Source: JAAAPF01 sp046541805
Lineage (GTDB): Bacteria > Pseudomonadota > Alphaproteobacteria > Geminicoccales > Geminicoccaceae
DNA length: 13,864 nucleotides
NCBI GenBank assembly: GCA_046541805.1
Contig: JBKHCM010000089.1
Span: 1-13,864, forward strand
Reading direction: 5' to 3'
Shown: one piece after another, positions 6,575 through 12,957 of the stretch
Position numbering within the stretch: position 1 is the stretch's first letter
How the letters are laid out: the number at the start of each line of letters is the position of its first letter
The notes under the pieces: generated by a model
What the model was told of the DNA's origin: nothing
The model's database searches: none
What the model saw: the letters and a program-made list of their open reading frames with translations, nothing else
Position numbers and translations under genes: made by a program

Positions 6575-7429
6575 TCACGGTGCCGCATGCTGGGCGATCT
6601 CTTGCGCCGCGCAGATTTCAGCGATGAAGGAGCCGGCCGGCGGCGGCCTCGTCTTCAACGACTTGATGATCTCGTTCCAGAGATGGACCGTCACGGTGCG
6701 GGGGGTCAGCCGAGCTCGGATGTCGACGGCCGGATCGAACGCGTCCCGCGCCCGTTTCGGTCCGTAGGGGTAGAACATGTCGGCGGGTACGGCGTGGTCG
6801 AGCAGGTCGAGTTCCCGCGCGACATAGGTGATCGCCCGTGGACCGGCGATCCCCCATCGGTGCTCTTCGAGGGTCAACGGCCGGAGCCCGAGTCTCGGTC
6901 GCAGCTCGTAGAAGATGCGCTTGTGCCAGGGTAGCCAGTGCGGAATTAGATGCTCCCGACCCAGATGCGCGAACAGCGCGTCGATCAGCGGGTGCGTCGC
7001 CGACGCGTAGAATACAGCGCCGTTGATCAACCCCGGCTTTTGCCATCCGAACAGCAGCTCGCGGCCATCCAGGCGCAGCGGCTTCAAAAAGTAGAGATCG
7101 GCATCGATCCAGACGCCGCGCGCCTCCCGCATCAGCTGATATCGGAAGAGGTTCGACCCCAGTGACCAGCTGTTCTTTTCACGATGCTTGAGAAGTCGGG
7201 CCTCGGCCATCACCTCGCGGCCGTCGCGGACCTCGACACCGGGGGGGACACGGTCGACGCCGAAATAGGTGTAGAGCGTGACCGGATGCCCGAGCCGCAC
7301 GGCCGAGAGCAGGCAGACCTGCTCGACGTAGGTGAGCGCGCCTTCCACCCAGAGGGTGTTCAGCCGCGGCAAGGGTTCGCCGGCACCAGCCTCGGCGCCG
7401 GTGACCGGCGGGTCGACCTGCGCCGTCAC
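6575..7429 (-). CDS. DXD glycosyltransferase of the Gly_transf_sug/GT32 type
   Basis: The 284-residue GT-A protein carries 'LNTLWVEGALTYVEQVCLLSAVRLGHPVTLYTY' split over 23-55, then 'SNLFRYQLMREARGVWIDADLYFLKPL' split over 92-118. The DAD at 109-111 is the DXD metal site that grips a nucleotide sugar. 'INGAVFYASATHPLI' (135-149) follows, and the C-terminal part has 'TVTVHLWNEIIK'. This organisation resembles Och1/alpha-1,4-glycosyltransferase-like enzymes that add hexose or N-acetylhexosamine to surface glycans. The start is the GTG at 7429-7427, which forms a GTGA overlap with the TGA (7428-7426) of the upstream FkbM gene; the frame is open further upstream, but that region is inside the FkbM coding sequence. 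The stop lies three bases from the ELM1-family start. The exact GT family is less certain than the enzyme class. Confidence 0.85.
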   Translation of the reverse strand: MTAQVDPPVTGAEAGAGEPLPRLNTLWVEGALTYVEQVCLLSAVRLGHPVTLYTYFGVDRVPPGVEVRDGREVMAEARLLKHREKNSWSLGSNLFRYQLMREARGVWIDADLYFLKPLRLDGRELLFGWQKPGLINGAVFYASATHPLIDALFAHLGREHLIPHWLPWHKRIFYELRPRLGLRPLTLEEHRWGIAGPRAITYVARELDLLDHAVPADMFYPYGPKRARDAFDPAVDIRARLTPRTVTVHLWNEIIKSLKTRPPPAGSFIAEICAAQEIAQHAAP

Positions 7430-8259
7430 GCGTCCGTCCACCTCAAGAGCGCGTTCATCCGCGTCGTCGCTTCGACCTCGTAGCCGTGGGCGAGGCAGAC
7501 GCGCGGGCCCGGCAGGTCGAGATCGCCGCGGCCGGCCTCGATGACGATCGCCGCCGGCCACAGCGCGGGTGGGGCGACCTTGAAGAAGGCGTCCAGCACC
7601 GGGCCCTCCTGGCCCTCGATGTCGATCTTGAGGACGTCGACCGCCGCCAGACCGGCCTCGCCGACGGCGTCGGCGAGCGGGCGGGCGGCAACCGTCGTGC
7701 CGACCGCGGCCGGGCGGGCGGCCCCGCGGTTGCGCGCGGGCGCGGCGAGGGTGAGCGCGCCCGCCGCGGCCGCCACGGCGTGCGGAACGACCGTGACCTC
7801 CGCGTCGGCGCCGGAGGCCTCGAGGTTAAAGCTGAGGCGCTCGACCATCTCCGGCTGCGGTTCGACCGCGACGCCGCGAAAGGGGCGGCCGGCGGCGCGC
7901 GCCGCGCTGCGGGCGGCGAGGGTGTAGAGACCGGCGTTGGCACCGACGTCGACGAAGACGAACGGCCCCGCGCCCGCGCGCGCCCGCGCCGCGACGAACG
8001 CCCGTTCGCGCGGATCCCAGTGCGCCTCGCTGCGGTAGACCCGCTTCTCGGCGAGATTGTCGTAAGGATGGAGCCGCGCCCGTTCGCTGCCGAAGACGAC
8101 GACGTCGCGCGGGCGGCGGGCCTTGCCCCGCATCAGATGAAAGAGCATCGAACGCGCGAATTTCCCGCCGTCGCCCGCGCCGGTGGCCGCGGTGGCGCGG
8201 CGCGCCCAGCGGGCGACGGCACCGGGGGCGTGGGTGCCGAACGGCGCCGCGCTCGTCAC
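7426..8259 (-). CDS. FkbM family methyltransferase (operon copy)
   Basis: This is a 277-residue SAM-dependent O-methyltransferase. Motif I is 'FVFVDVGANAGLYTLAA' (100-116), followed by 'FRGVAVEPQPEMVERLSFNL' (127-146) and 'VTVVPHAVAAAAGALTL' (155-171); the FkbM signature 'VDVLKIDIEGQEGPVLDAF' (207-225) is followed by 'AIVIEAGRGD' (237-246). An N-terminal extension of about 95 residues ('VYRSEAHWDPRERAFV') precedes the fold, making it longer at the front than the plus-strand FkbM protein; the two share only family motifs, so they are not a recent duplication. Its start GTG (8259-8257) overlaps the stop of the GT8-like gene (8258-8256) as GTGA, and its own stop overlaps the next start in the same way. 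It probably O-methylates a sugar added by the flanking transferases, which in many surface glycans caps or blocks further chain growth. Confidence 0.9.
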   Translation of the reverse strand: MTSAAPFGTHAPGAVARWARRATAATGAGDGGKFARSMLFHLMRGKARRPRDVVVFGSERARLHPYDNLAEKRVYRSEAHWDPRERAFVAARARAGAGPFVFVDVGANAGLYTLAARSAARAAGRPFRGVAVEPQPEMVERLSFNLEASGADAEVTVVPHAVAAAAGALTLAAPARNRGAARPAAVGTTVAARPLADAVGEAGLAAVDVLKIDIEGQEGPVLDAFFKVAPPALWPAAIVIEAGRGDLDLPGPRVCLAHGYEVEATTRMNALLRWTDA

Positions 8260-8999
8260 GTCCAGTGCTCGGCCAGCCAGGAGGGCCGGCGCAACCGCTT
8301 GAACGGCCGCTTCCACCACAGCGGCTCGGGCCAGCGCGCCTGCATGACGTCCTCGGGGTTGGGCCGGCCGTGAAAGGCGACGATGCGGGCACCCTCCGGG
8401 ACGGCGGCCGGCTTGATCCAGTTCAGCGGGCCGCCGGGCAGGCAGTGCTTTTTGAAGCTGACGCACCACCCCTCCGGCCAGAAGGCCAGATCGCGGACCG
8501 TGTCCGAGAGAAAGGTCTGCGAGTTGCGGTAGCGGCGGACCCAGTGCTCGTGCGGCTCGGCGTGAAAGCGCTCCAGCACGTAGCTGTCCGCCCCCACCTC
8601 GAAGCGATAGACCGACGAGTTGCCGACGCGCTGGTCGGGGCGGGTCCAGTTGTGGATGATGCAGAACCGGCCGGGCTCGACGGCGAAGAAGGGATCGAGG
8701 CCGCCGACGATGACGATGTCGAGGTCCAAGAACAGCGTGGTGCCGGCAAGGTCGGCGAGTTCGGGATTGAACAAGGCGAGCTTGCGCCAGCCGAGCATGG
8801 ACCAGCGCGGGTCGAGGCGGATCGGCGGCAGAGCGAAGGTCTCGACCTCGGCATCGAGGCCGCGGGCGTCGTCGGTGAAGCAGACGAAGCGGTGCGGCCG
8901 GCTCAGATGGCGCGCCACCATCGCCCGCAGCCGGTTGACGTAGTGCGGGCCGTAGAGGGTCCCCCACTTCATGCAGACGATGTTGACCCGGTCGGCCAT
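8256..8999 (-). CDS. GT8-like glycosyltransferase, first gene of the glycan operon
   Basis: The 247-residue GT-A protein starts 'MADRVNIVCMKWGTLYGPHY' and has 'HRFVCFTDDARGL' (36-48), the aromatic 'RWSMLGWRKLALFNP' (65-79), and 'TTLFLDLDIVIVGGLDPFF' (87-105), where DLD at 92-94 is the DXD metal-binding motif. The distal 'IVAFHGRPNPED' (206-217) resembles the His-Gly-x-x-Lys/Pro end motif of GT8 and related families. It probably transfers a hexose from a UDP-sugar in the cytosol. The ATG at 8999-8997 has GGGAG at 9008-9004, four bases away, the best ribosome site in the operon, consistent with it being the first cistron. Its stop overlaps the FkbM start (GTGA). The upstream 242 bp separate it from the acyl-CoA ligase on the same strand and may hold the operon's promoter. 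Confidence 0.88.
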   Translation of the reverse strand: MADRVNIVCMKWGTLYGPHYVNRLRAMVARHLSRPHRFVCFTDDARGLDAEVETFALPPIRLDPRWSMLGWRKLALFNPELADLAGTTLFLDLDIVIVGGLDPFFAVEPGRFCIIHNWTRPDQRVGNSSVYRFEVGADSYVLERFHAEPHEHWVRRYRNSQTFLSDTVRDLAFWPEGWCVSFKKHCLPGGPLNWIKPAAVPEGARIVAFHGRPNPEDVMQARWPEPLWWKRPFKRLRRPSWLAEHWT

Positions 9000-9027
9000 G
9001 GCGCTCCCGTGGTGCGTCGGCGGCGTC

Positions 9028-9041
9028 GCCGGCGCGCCGGC
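9028..9041. repeat. 14-bp perfect palindrome upstream of the glycan operon
   Basis: GCCGGCGCGCCGGC reads the same on both strands and lies 29 bp before the start codon of the first glycan gene, inside the 242-bp gap behind the acyl-CoA ligase. Its place would suit a regulator site near the promoter, but such palindromes are easily formed by chance in DNA this GC-rich. No clear -35/-10 pair was seen next to it. Confidence 0.3.
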
Positions 9042-9216
9042 TGCTTAGGCCCCTCGTCCGCGCCTGTCCAGCATCGCCGCCGCCGGCGGTGCCGCCCGCG
9101 GCGGACTGCACGGCGATGACGGCGTCGCCGTCGATCACCCGCACCGGCAGCGCCGAGCCGGAGCGGCCGCGGCCGGCGCCATCCCCGACCAGGGCCAAGC
9201 CCCGCACTCGCCCGGC

Positions 9217-9234
9217 GGCGGCGCGGGCGCCGCC
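9217..9234 (-). terminator. GC-rich hairpin just after the acyl-CoA ligase stop
   Basis: GGCGGCGC (9217-9224) and GCGCCGCC (9227-9234) are perfect complements around a GG, so RNA read leftward would fold a tight stem of seven or eight pairs beginning seven bases past the TGA at 9244-9242. No U-tract follows, so it is not a standard intrinsic terminator; it may slow transcription or protect the 3' end. The rest of the gap (about 9000-9216) has no gene I can support. Confidence 0.35.
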
Positions 9235-9241
9235 CACGGGT

Positions 9242-11050
9242 TCACGCCGCGCGCGCGCCTTCGTAAAGGCCCTCGAGCTTCGCTTTGAAGCGCTCGATGA
9301 TGATCGGCCGGCGCGGCTTCAGGGTCGGCGTCAGCATGCCGTTCTCGATGGTGAACGGCTCCGGCATGATCTCGAACTTGCGCACCCGCTCGATCACCGA
9401 GAGGTGCTCGTTGGCACGGCGGATGGCCTGGGCGACCGCCTTGTGCACGCCCTCGTGGCGGGCGATCTCGACCCGGTCGCGCGTCTCGAGGCCTTCGCGC
9501 TGCGCGAACTCCTGCAGAAAGTCCTCGTCCGGGACGACCAAGGCCACCAGATGCGGCCGGCGGTCGCCGTAGACGAGGATCTGGCCCACCTCCGGCTCGA
9601 GCGCGATGACGCCCTCCACCCGCTGCGGCGAGATGTTGTCGCCGCCCGAATTGACGATCATCTCCTTTTTGCGACCGGTGATGTAGAGGAAGCCCTCGGC
9701 GTCGCGGCGGCCGACGTCGCCGGTGTGCAGCCAACCGTCGGCGAGGGTCGCGGCGGTGGTCTCGGGATCCTTCCAATACCCCCGCATGACGAGCGGGCCG
9801 CGCACGAGGATCTCGCCGTCGTCGGCGATCTTCACCTCGACCTCGTCGAGGGGCAGGCCGACGCTGGCGAGCTTGTGCCGCTTCGGCCGGTTGGCGGTGA
9901 TGACCGGCGCCGCCTCGGTCTGGCCGTAGCCCTGATAGATCGGCAGCCCGAGGGCGGCGAAGAAGACGCCGACGTCGTAGTTCAAGGGCGCGCCGCCGGA
10001 GACCATCGCCTTCAAGCGTCCGCCGAAGCGCTGGTTGACCTTCTTGCGCACGAGGCGCTCGAGCAGCGGGTCGAGCAGGTGCTCCACCAGCGCCAACGAC
10101 CGCCCCTCGTAGCGCTTGGTGCCCAGCTCCACGGCCTTGGCGAACAGCCAGGCCTTGGTCCCACCGGCACGCTCGACGCCTTTGAGGATGCGCGCGCGCA
10201 TGACCTCGTAAAGCCGCGGCACGCAGGTCAACAGCGTCGGGCGGGCCTCGATCAGGTTGTTGCTCAGCGTGTCGACCCCTTCGGCGTAATAGATCTGGGC
10301 GCCGATCACCATCGGCAGGAACTGGCCCGCGGTATGCTCGTAGGAGTGCGACAGCGGCAGGAACGACAAGAAGACCTCGTCCTCGGCGACGCCCAGCTCC
10401 TCGAGCAGGTCGAGCGCGCCGTGGACGTTGGCCAGGACGTTCTTGTGGCTCAGCATCACGCCCTTGGGCGTGCCGGCGCTGCCGGAGGTGTAGATGATGC
10501 AGGCGAGGTCGTCGGGGTCCGGCGAGGCGAACGGCGCGTCGGCGGCGCCGTCGCCGCGGGCGAGCGCCTCCTGCCAGGACAAGAGCGGCAGATCGGCGGT
10601 GTTGACGCCCTCGGGCATCTCGATCGCGATCATGACGTCGATCGTGCCGAGCTCGCGGATCGCGGGCAGCAGCTGGCGGGCGACGTTGCGGCCGGAGAAC
10701 ACGACCGCGCGGGCTCCGCTGTGCTCGATGGTGAAGCGGTGATCGCGCCGGGTGTGGGTGGTGTAGGCGGGCACCGCGACCGCGCCCACGGTCAGCGCCG
10801 CCAGATCGGCGATGAACCATTCCGGGCGATTCTCGGCGCAGATGACCACGCGATCGCCCGGCTCGACGCGCATGTCGCGAAGCGCCCGTGCCAGCCGGGT
10901 CACGTCGGCGGCGACCTCGCGCCAGCGCACGGGGCGATAGCGGCCCGCCTCCTTGCGCCAAAGAAAGGGTTTCTCGCCATGCGCCGTGGCCGAGGCGTGG
11001 AAGGCGTCGACGAGGTTGGACGCGAGTTGCAAGGCGCTCTCCCCAGGCAC
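9242..11050 (-). CDS. Long-chain acyl-CoA synthetase (AMP-dependent, FadD15-like)
   Basis: The 602-residue adenylate-forming enzyme activates fatty acids to acyl-AMP and then acyl-CoA. Motifs in order: 'YTSGSAGTPKGVMLSH' (187-202, ATP P-loop), 'SFLPLSHSYEH' (229-239), 'SGGAPLN' (351-357), 'IYQGYGQTEAAPVI' (371-384), 'DGWLHTGD' (438-445), 'ITGRKKEMIVNSGGDNISP' (457-475, hinge), and 'ENGMLTPTLKPRR' (569-581) with the catalytic Lys near 578. Length and the large internal 'LLDPLLERLVRKKVNQRFGGRLK' region, split over 325-347, fit the about 600-residue FadD15 class rather than short CoA ligases. The frame opens at GTG 11050, but a GGGGAG at 11044-11039 is six bases from TTG 11032, so the true start may be six codons later. 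It diverges from the M3 peptidase and is followed by a GC hairpin, so it is probably its own transcript rather than part of the glycan operon. Confidence 0.93.
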   Translation of the reverse strand: MPGESALQLASNLVDAFHASATAHGEKPFLWRKEAGRYRPVRWREVAADVTRLARALRDMRVEPGDRVVICAENRPEWFIADLAALTVGAVAVPAYTTHTRRDHRFTIEHSGARAVVFSGRNVARQLLPAIRELGTIDVMIAIEMPEGVNTADLPLLSWQEALARGDGAADAPFASPDPDDLACIIYTSGSAGTPKGVMLSHKNVLANVHGALDLLEELGVAEDEVFLSFLPLSHSYEHTAGQFLPMVIGAQIYYAEGVDTLSNNLIEARPTLLTCVPRLYEVMRARILKGVERAGGTKAWLFAKAVELGTKRYEGRSLALVEHLLDPLLERLVRKKVNQRFGGRLKAMVSGGAPLNYDVGVFFAALGLPIYQGYGQTEAAPVITANRPKRHKLASVGLPLDEVEVKIADDGEILVRGPLVMRGYWKDPETTAATLADGWLHTGDVGRRDAEGFLYITGRKKEMIVNSGGDNISPQRVEGVIALEPEVGQILVYGDRRPHLVALVVPDEDFLQEFAQREGLETRDRVEIARHEGVHKAVAQAIRRANEHLSVIERVRKFEIMPEPFTIENGMLTPTLKPRRPIIIERFKAKLEGLYEGARAA

Positions 11051-11094
11051 CGATGCGCGACGTTTCGACTGATGTAGGGGTTGCGTCGGCCGCT

Positions 11095-11144
11095 TTCCAG
11101 CCTCCCGGCGCCGCGCCTGGAACCGACGGCGTGCCAGCTTATAT
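11095..11144 (+). promoter_or_regulatory. Inverted repeat and weak promoter-like site between acyl-CoA ligase and M3 peptidase
   Basis: TTCCAG (11095-11100) and CTGGAA (11117-11122) form a perfect inverted repeat with 16 bp between the arms, in the middle of the 119-bp divergent region. TTATAT (11139-11144) is the only AT-rich hexamer nearby and lies 16 bp beyond the right arm, where a -10 element would sit if the right arm overlapped a poor -35 for the peptidase gene. A regulator bound to the repeat could control both genes. This is inferred from spacing only. Confidence 0.25.
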
Positions 11145-11158
11145 GGCGGTTAGCCACC

Positions 11159-11164
11159 AGGAGA
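11159..11164 (+). promoter_or_regulatory. Shine-Dalgarno that sets the M3 peptidase start
   Basis: AGGAGA ends five bases before ATG 11170. An in-frame ATG at 11143 would add nine residues but overlaps the TTATAT element and has no ribosome site, so the downstream ATG is preferred. Confidence 0.6.
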
Positions 11165-11169
11165 GCGCT

Positions 11170-12957
11170 ATGGCCGAACCCGCCCGCAGCGAACCGGCAC
11201 CGACCTGGGATCTGCGCGACCTCTACACCGGGCTGGACGATCCAGCCCTCGGCATCGATCTCGATCGGGCCGAGAGGGAAGCCGCCGACCTCGCCGCGAC
11301 CTACAAGGGCAAGGTCAAAGATCTCGACGGCGACGCGCTCGCCCAGATGATCCAGCGCTACGAGCGGTTGTCCGACCAGCTCGGCCGGGTGGCGAGCTAT
11401 GCCGGGCTGCGCTTCGCCGCTCAGCGTGACGACGCCGAGCTGGGGCGCTTCTACCAGGGCGTGCAGGAGCGTATCAACGCGATCACCACGCCGCTGTTGT
11501 TCGTGAGCCTCGAGCTCAACCGGATCGACGACGCCGATCTCGAGGCCAAGATCGCGGGCTCGCCGCCGCTCAAGCCCTACCGTCCCTGGCTGCGCGACCT
11601 GCGCGCCTTTCGCCCGCACCAGCTCGACGACGCCATCGAGGAAACGCTGCACGAGAAGGCCGTCGCCGGCCGCAGCGCCTGGGTGCGCCTCTTCGACGAG
11701 ACGATGGCGGAGCTGCGCTTTTCCTTCCGCGGCGAGGAGCTGGCGAGCGCGCAGATCTTCGACAAGCTGCAGGACCACGACCGCGACGTCCGCAAGGACG
11801 CCGGCCACGCCATCGCCACGACGCTCTCCGCCCGCATCCGCCTGTTTACGCGGATCACCAACACGCTCGCCAAGGACAAGCAGATCGAGGACCGCTGGCG
11901 CGGCTTCGCGCGGCCGATCTCGGCGCGCAACCTCGCCAACCACGTCGAGGACGAGGTCGTCGACGCCCTGATCGCCGCCGTGCGCGAGGCGTATCCGCGC
12001 CTCTCGCACCGCTACTACCAGATGAAGGCGCGCTGGCTCGGCCTCGACCGGCTCGCCTATTTCGACCGCAACGCCCCGCTCCCCGAGGACGACGACCGCC
12101 GCATCGCCTGGGACGACGCCAAGGTGCTGGTGCTCGACAGCTACCGCGACTTCTCGCCCAAGCTCGCGGACATCCTCCAGACCTTCTTCGCCCGGAACTG
12201 GATCGACGCCGAGCTCCGCACCGGCAAGGACTCGGGTGCCTTCTGCCATCCGACCGTGCCGAGCGCGCATCCCTACGTCTTGATGAACTACCAGGGCCGA
12301 GCGCGGGACGTCATGACCCTCGCCCACGAGCTGGGCCACGGCGTGCATCAAGTGCTCGCCGCCGAGCAGGGCCCCTTGATGGCCTCGACGCCGCTGACGC
12401 TCGCCGAGACCGCGTCCGTCTTCGGCGAGCAACTGACCTTCCGGCGCCTGTTGGCGGGGACCACCGACCCCAAGCGCCGCCGCGTGCTGCTCGCCGGCAA
12501 GATCGAGGACGCGCTCAACACCGTCGTGCGCCAGATCGCCTTCTGCGAGTTCGAGCGCCGCGTCCACGACGCCCGCCGCGAGCAGGAGCTCACCGCCGAC
12601 GACCTCGCCGGGTTGTGGATGGCCGTGCAGACCGAGAGCCTGGGACCGGCCTTCGACTTCGCCGATGACTACAAGGTCTTTTGGTCCTACATCCCCCACT
12701 TCGTCCACGTGCCGTTCTACGTGTACGCCTACGCCTTCGGCGACTGTCTCGTGAATGCCTTGGTGAGCGTGTACGAGCAGGAGCCGGCGGGCTTCGAGGC
12801 CAAATATCTGGACCTCCTGCGCGCCGGCGGCACACGGCGCCACGACGAGCTCCTCGCCCCCTTCGGCCTGGACGCCCGTGACCCGGCCTTTTGGACCCGC
12901 GGGCTCGACGTGATCGCCGGCATGATCGACGACCTGGAAGAGGAGCTTCCCGCTTGA
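11170..12957 (+). CDS. pepF: M3 family oligoendopeptidase (PepF-like)
   Basis: The 595-residue zinc metallopeptidase is close to the usual 600 residues of PepF/M3B oligoendopeptidases, which cut peptides of roughly 7-17 residues inside the cell. The helical N-terminal lid ('WDLRDLYTGLDDPAL', 13-27; 'YERLSDQLGRVASYAGL', 64-80) precedes the catalytic domain: 'GAFCHPTVPSAHPYVLMNY' (356-374), the zinc site 'MTLAHELGHGVHQVLA' (382-397; His 386, Glu 387, His 390) and the third ligand in 'LAETASVFGEQL' (411-422; Glu 413). The substrate-binding 'HFVHVPFYVYAYAFGDCLVNAL' lies near residues 515-536. There is no signal peptide. The start is set by AGGAGA five bases before ATG 11170. The stop TGA overlaps the TTG start of the ABC1 kinase, indicating a two-gene unit. 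All metal ligands are present, so activity is expected. Confidence 0.95.
   Translation: MAEPARSEPAPTWDLRDLYTGLDDPALGIDLDRAEREAADLAATYKGKVKDLDGDALAQMIQRYERLSDQLGRVASYAGLRFAAQRDDAELGRFYQGVQERINAITTPLLFVSLELNRIDDADLEAKIAGSPPLKPYRPWLRDLRAFRPHQLDDAIEETLHEKAVAGRSAWVRLFDETMAELRFSFRGEELASAQIFDKLQDHDRDVRKDAGHAIATTLSARIRLFTRITNTLAKDKQIEDRWRGFARPISARNLANHVEDEVVDALIAAVREAYPRLSHRYYQMKARWLGLDRLAYFDRNAPLPEDDDRRIAWDDAKVLVLDSYRDFSPKLADILQTFFARNWIDAELRTGKDSGAFCHPTVPSAHPYVLMNYQGRARDVMTLAHELGHGVHQVLAAEQGPLMASTPLTLAETASVFGEQLTFRRLLAGTTDPKRRRVLLAGKIEDALNTVVRQIAFCEFERRVHDARREQELTADDLAGLWMAVQTESLGPAFDFADDYKVFWSYIPHFVHVPFYVYAYAFGDCLVNALVSVYEQEPAGFEAKYLDLLRAGGTRRHDELLAPFGLDARDPAFWTRGLDVIAGMIDDLEEELPA

Noticed and set aside
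4446..6578. A single 710-codon minus-strand frame that might be read as a fused protein ending in the GT4 enzyme
   Set aside because: The first half is Arg/Ala/Gly-rich out-of-frame reading of the ELM1-family gene. The GT4 protein has its own ATG in a TGATG junction at 5519.
7426..9237. A 603-codon minus-strand frame suggesting a long N-terminal domain on the FkbM protein
   Set aside because: The extra part is the shifted frame of the GT8-like gene; the FkbM start is the GTG at 8259 that overlaps the preceding stop.
9089..11077. A 662-codon open frame on the plus strand opposite the acyl-CoA ligase
   Set aside because: It is antisense to a gene with every motif of its family, and its translation is rich in Arg, Asp, Leu and Val with no recognisable domain. 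Long antisense frames are expected from strong GC3 bias.
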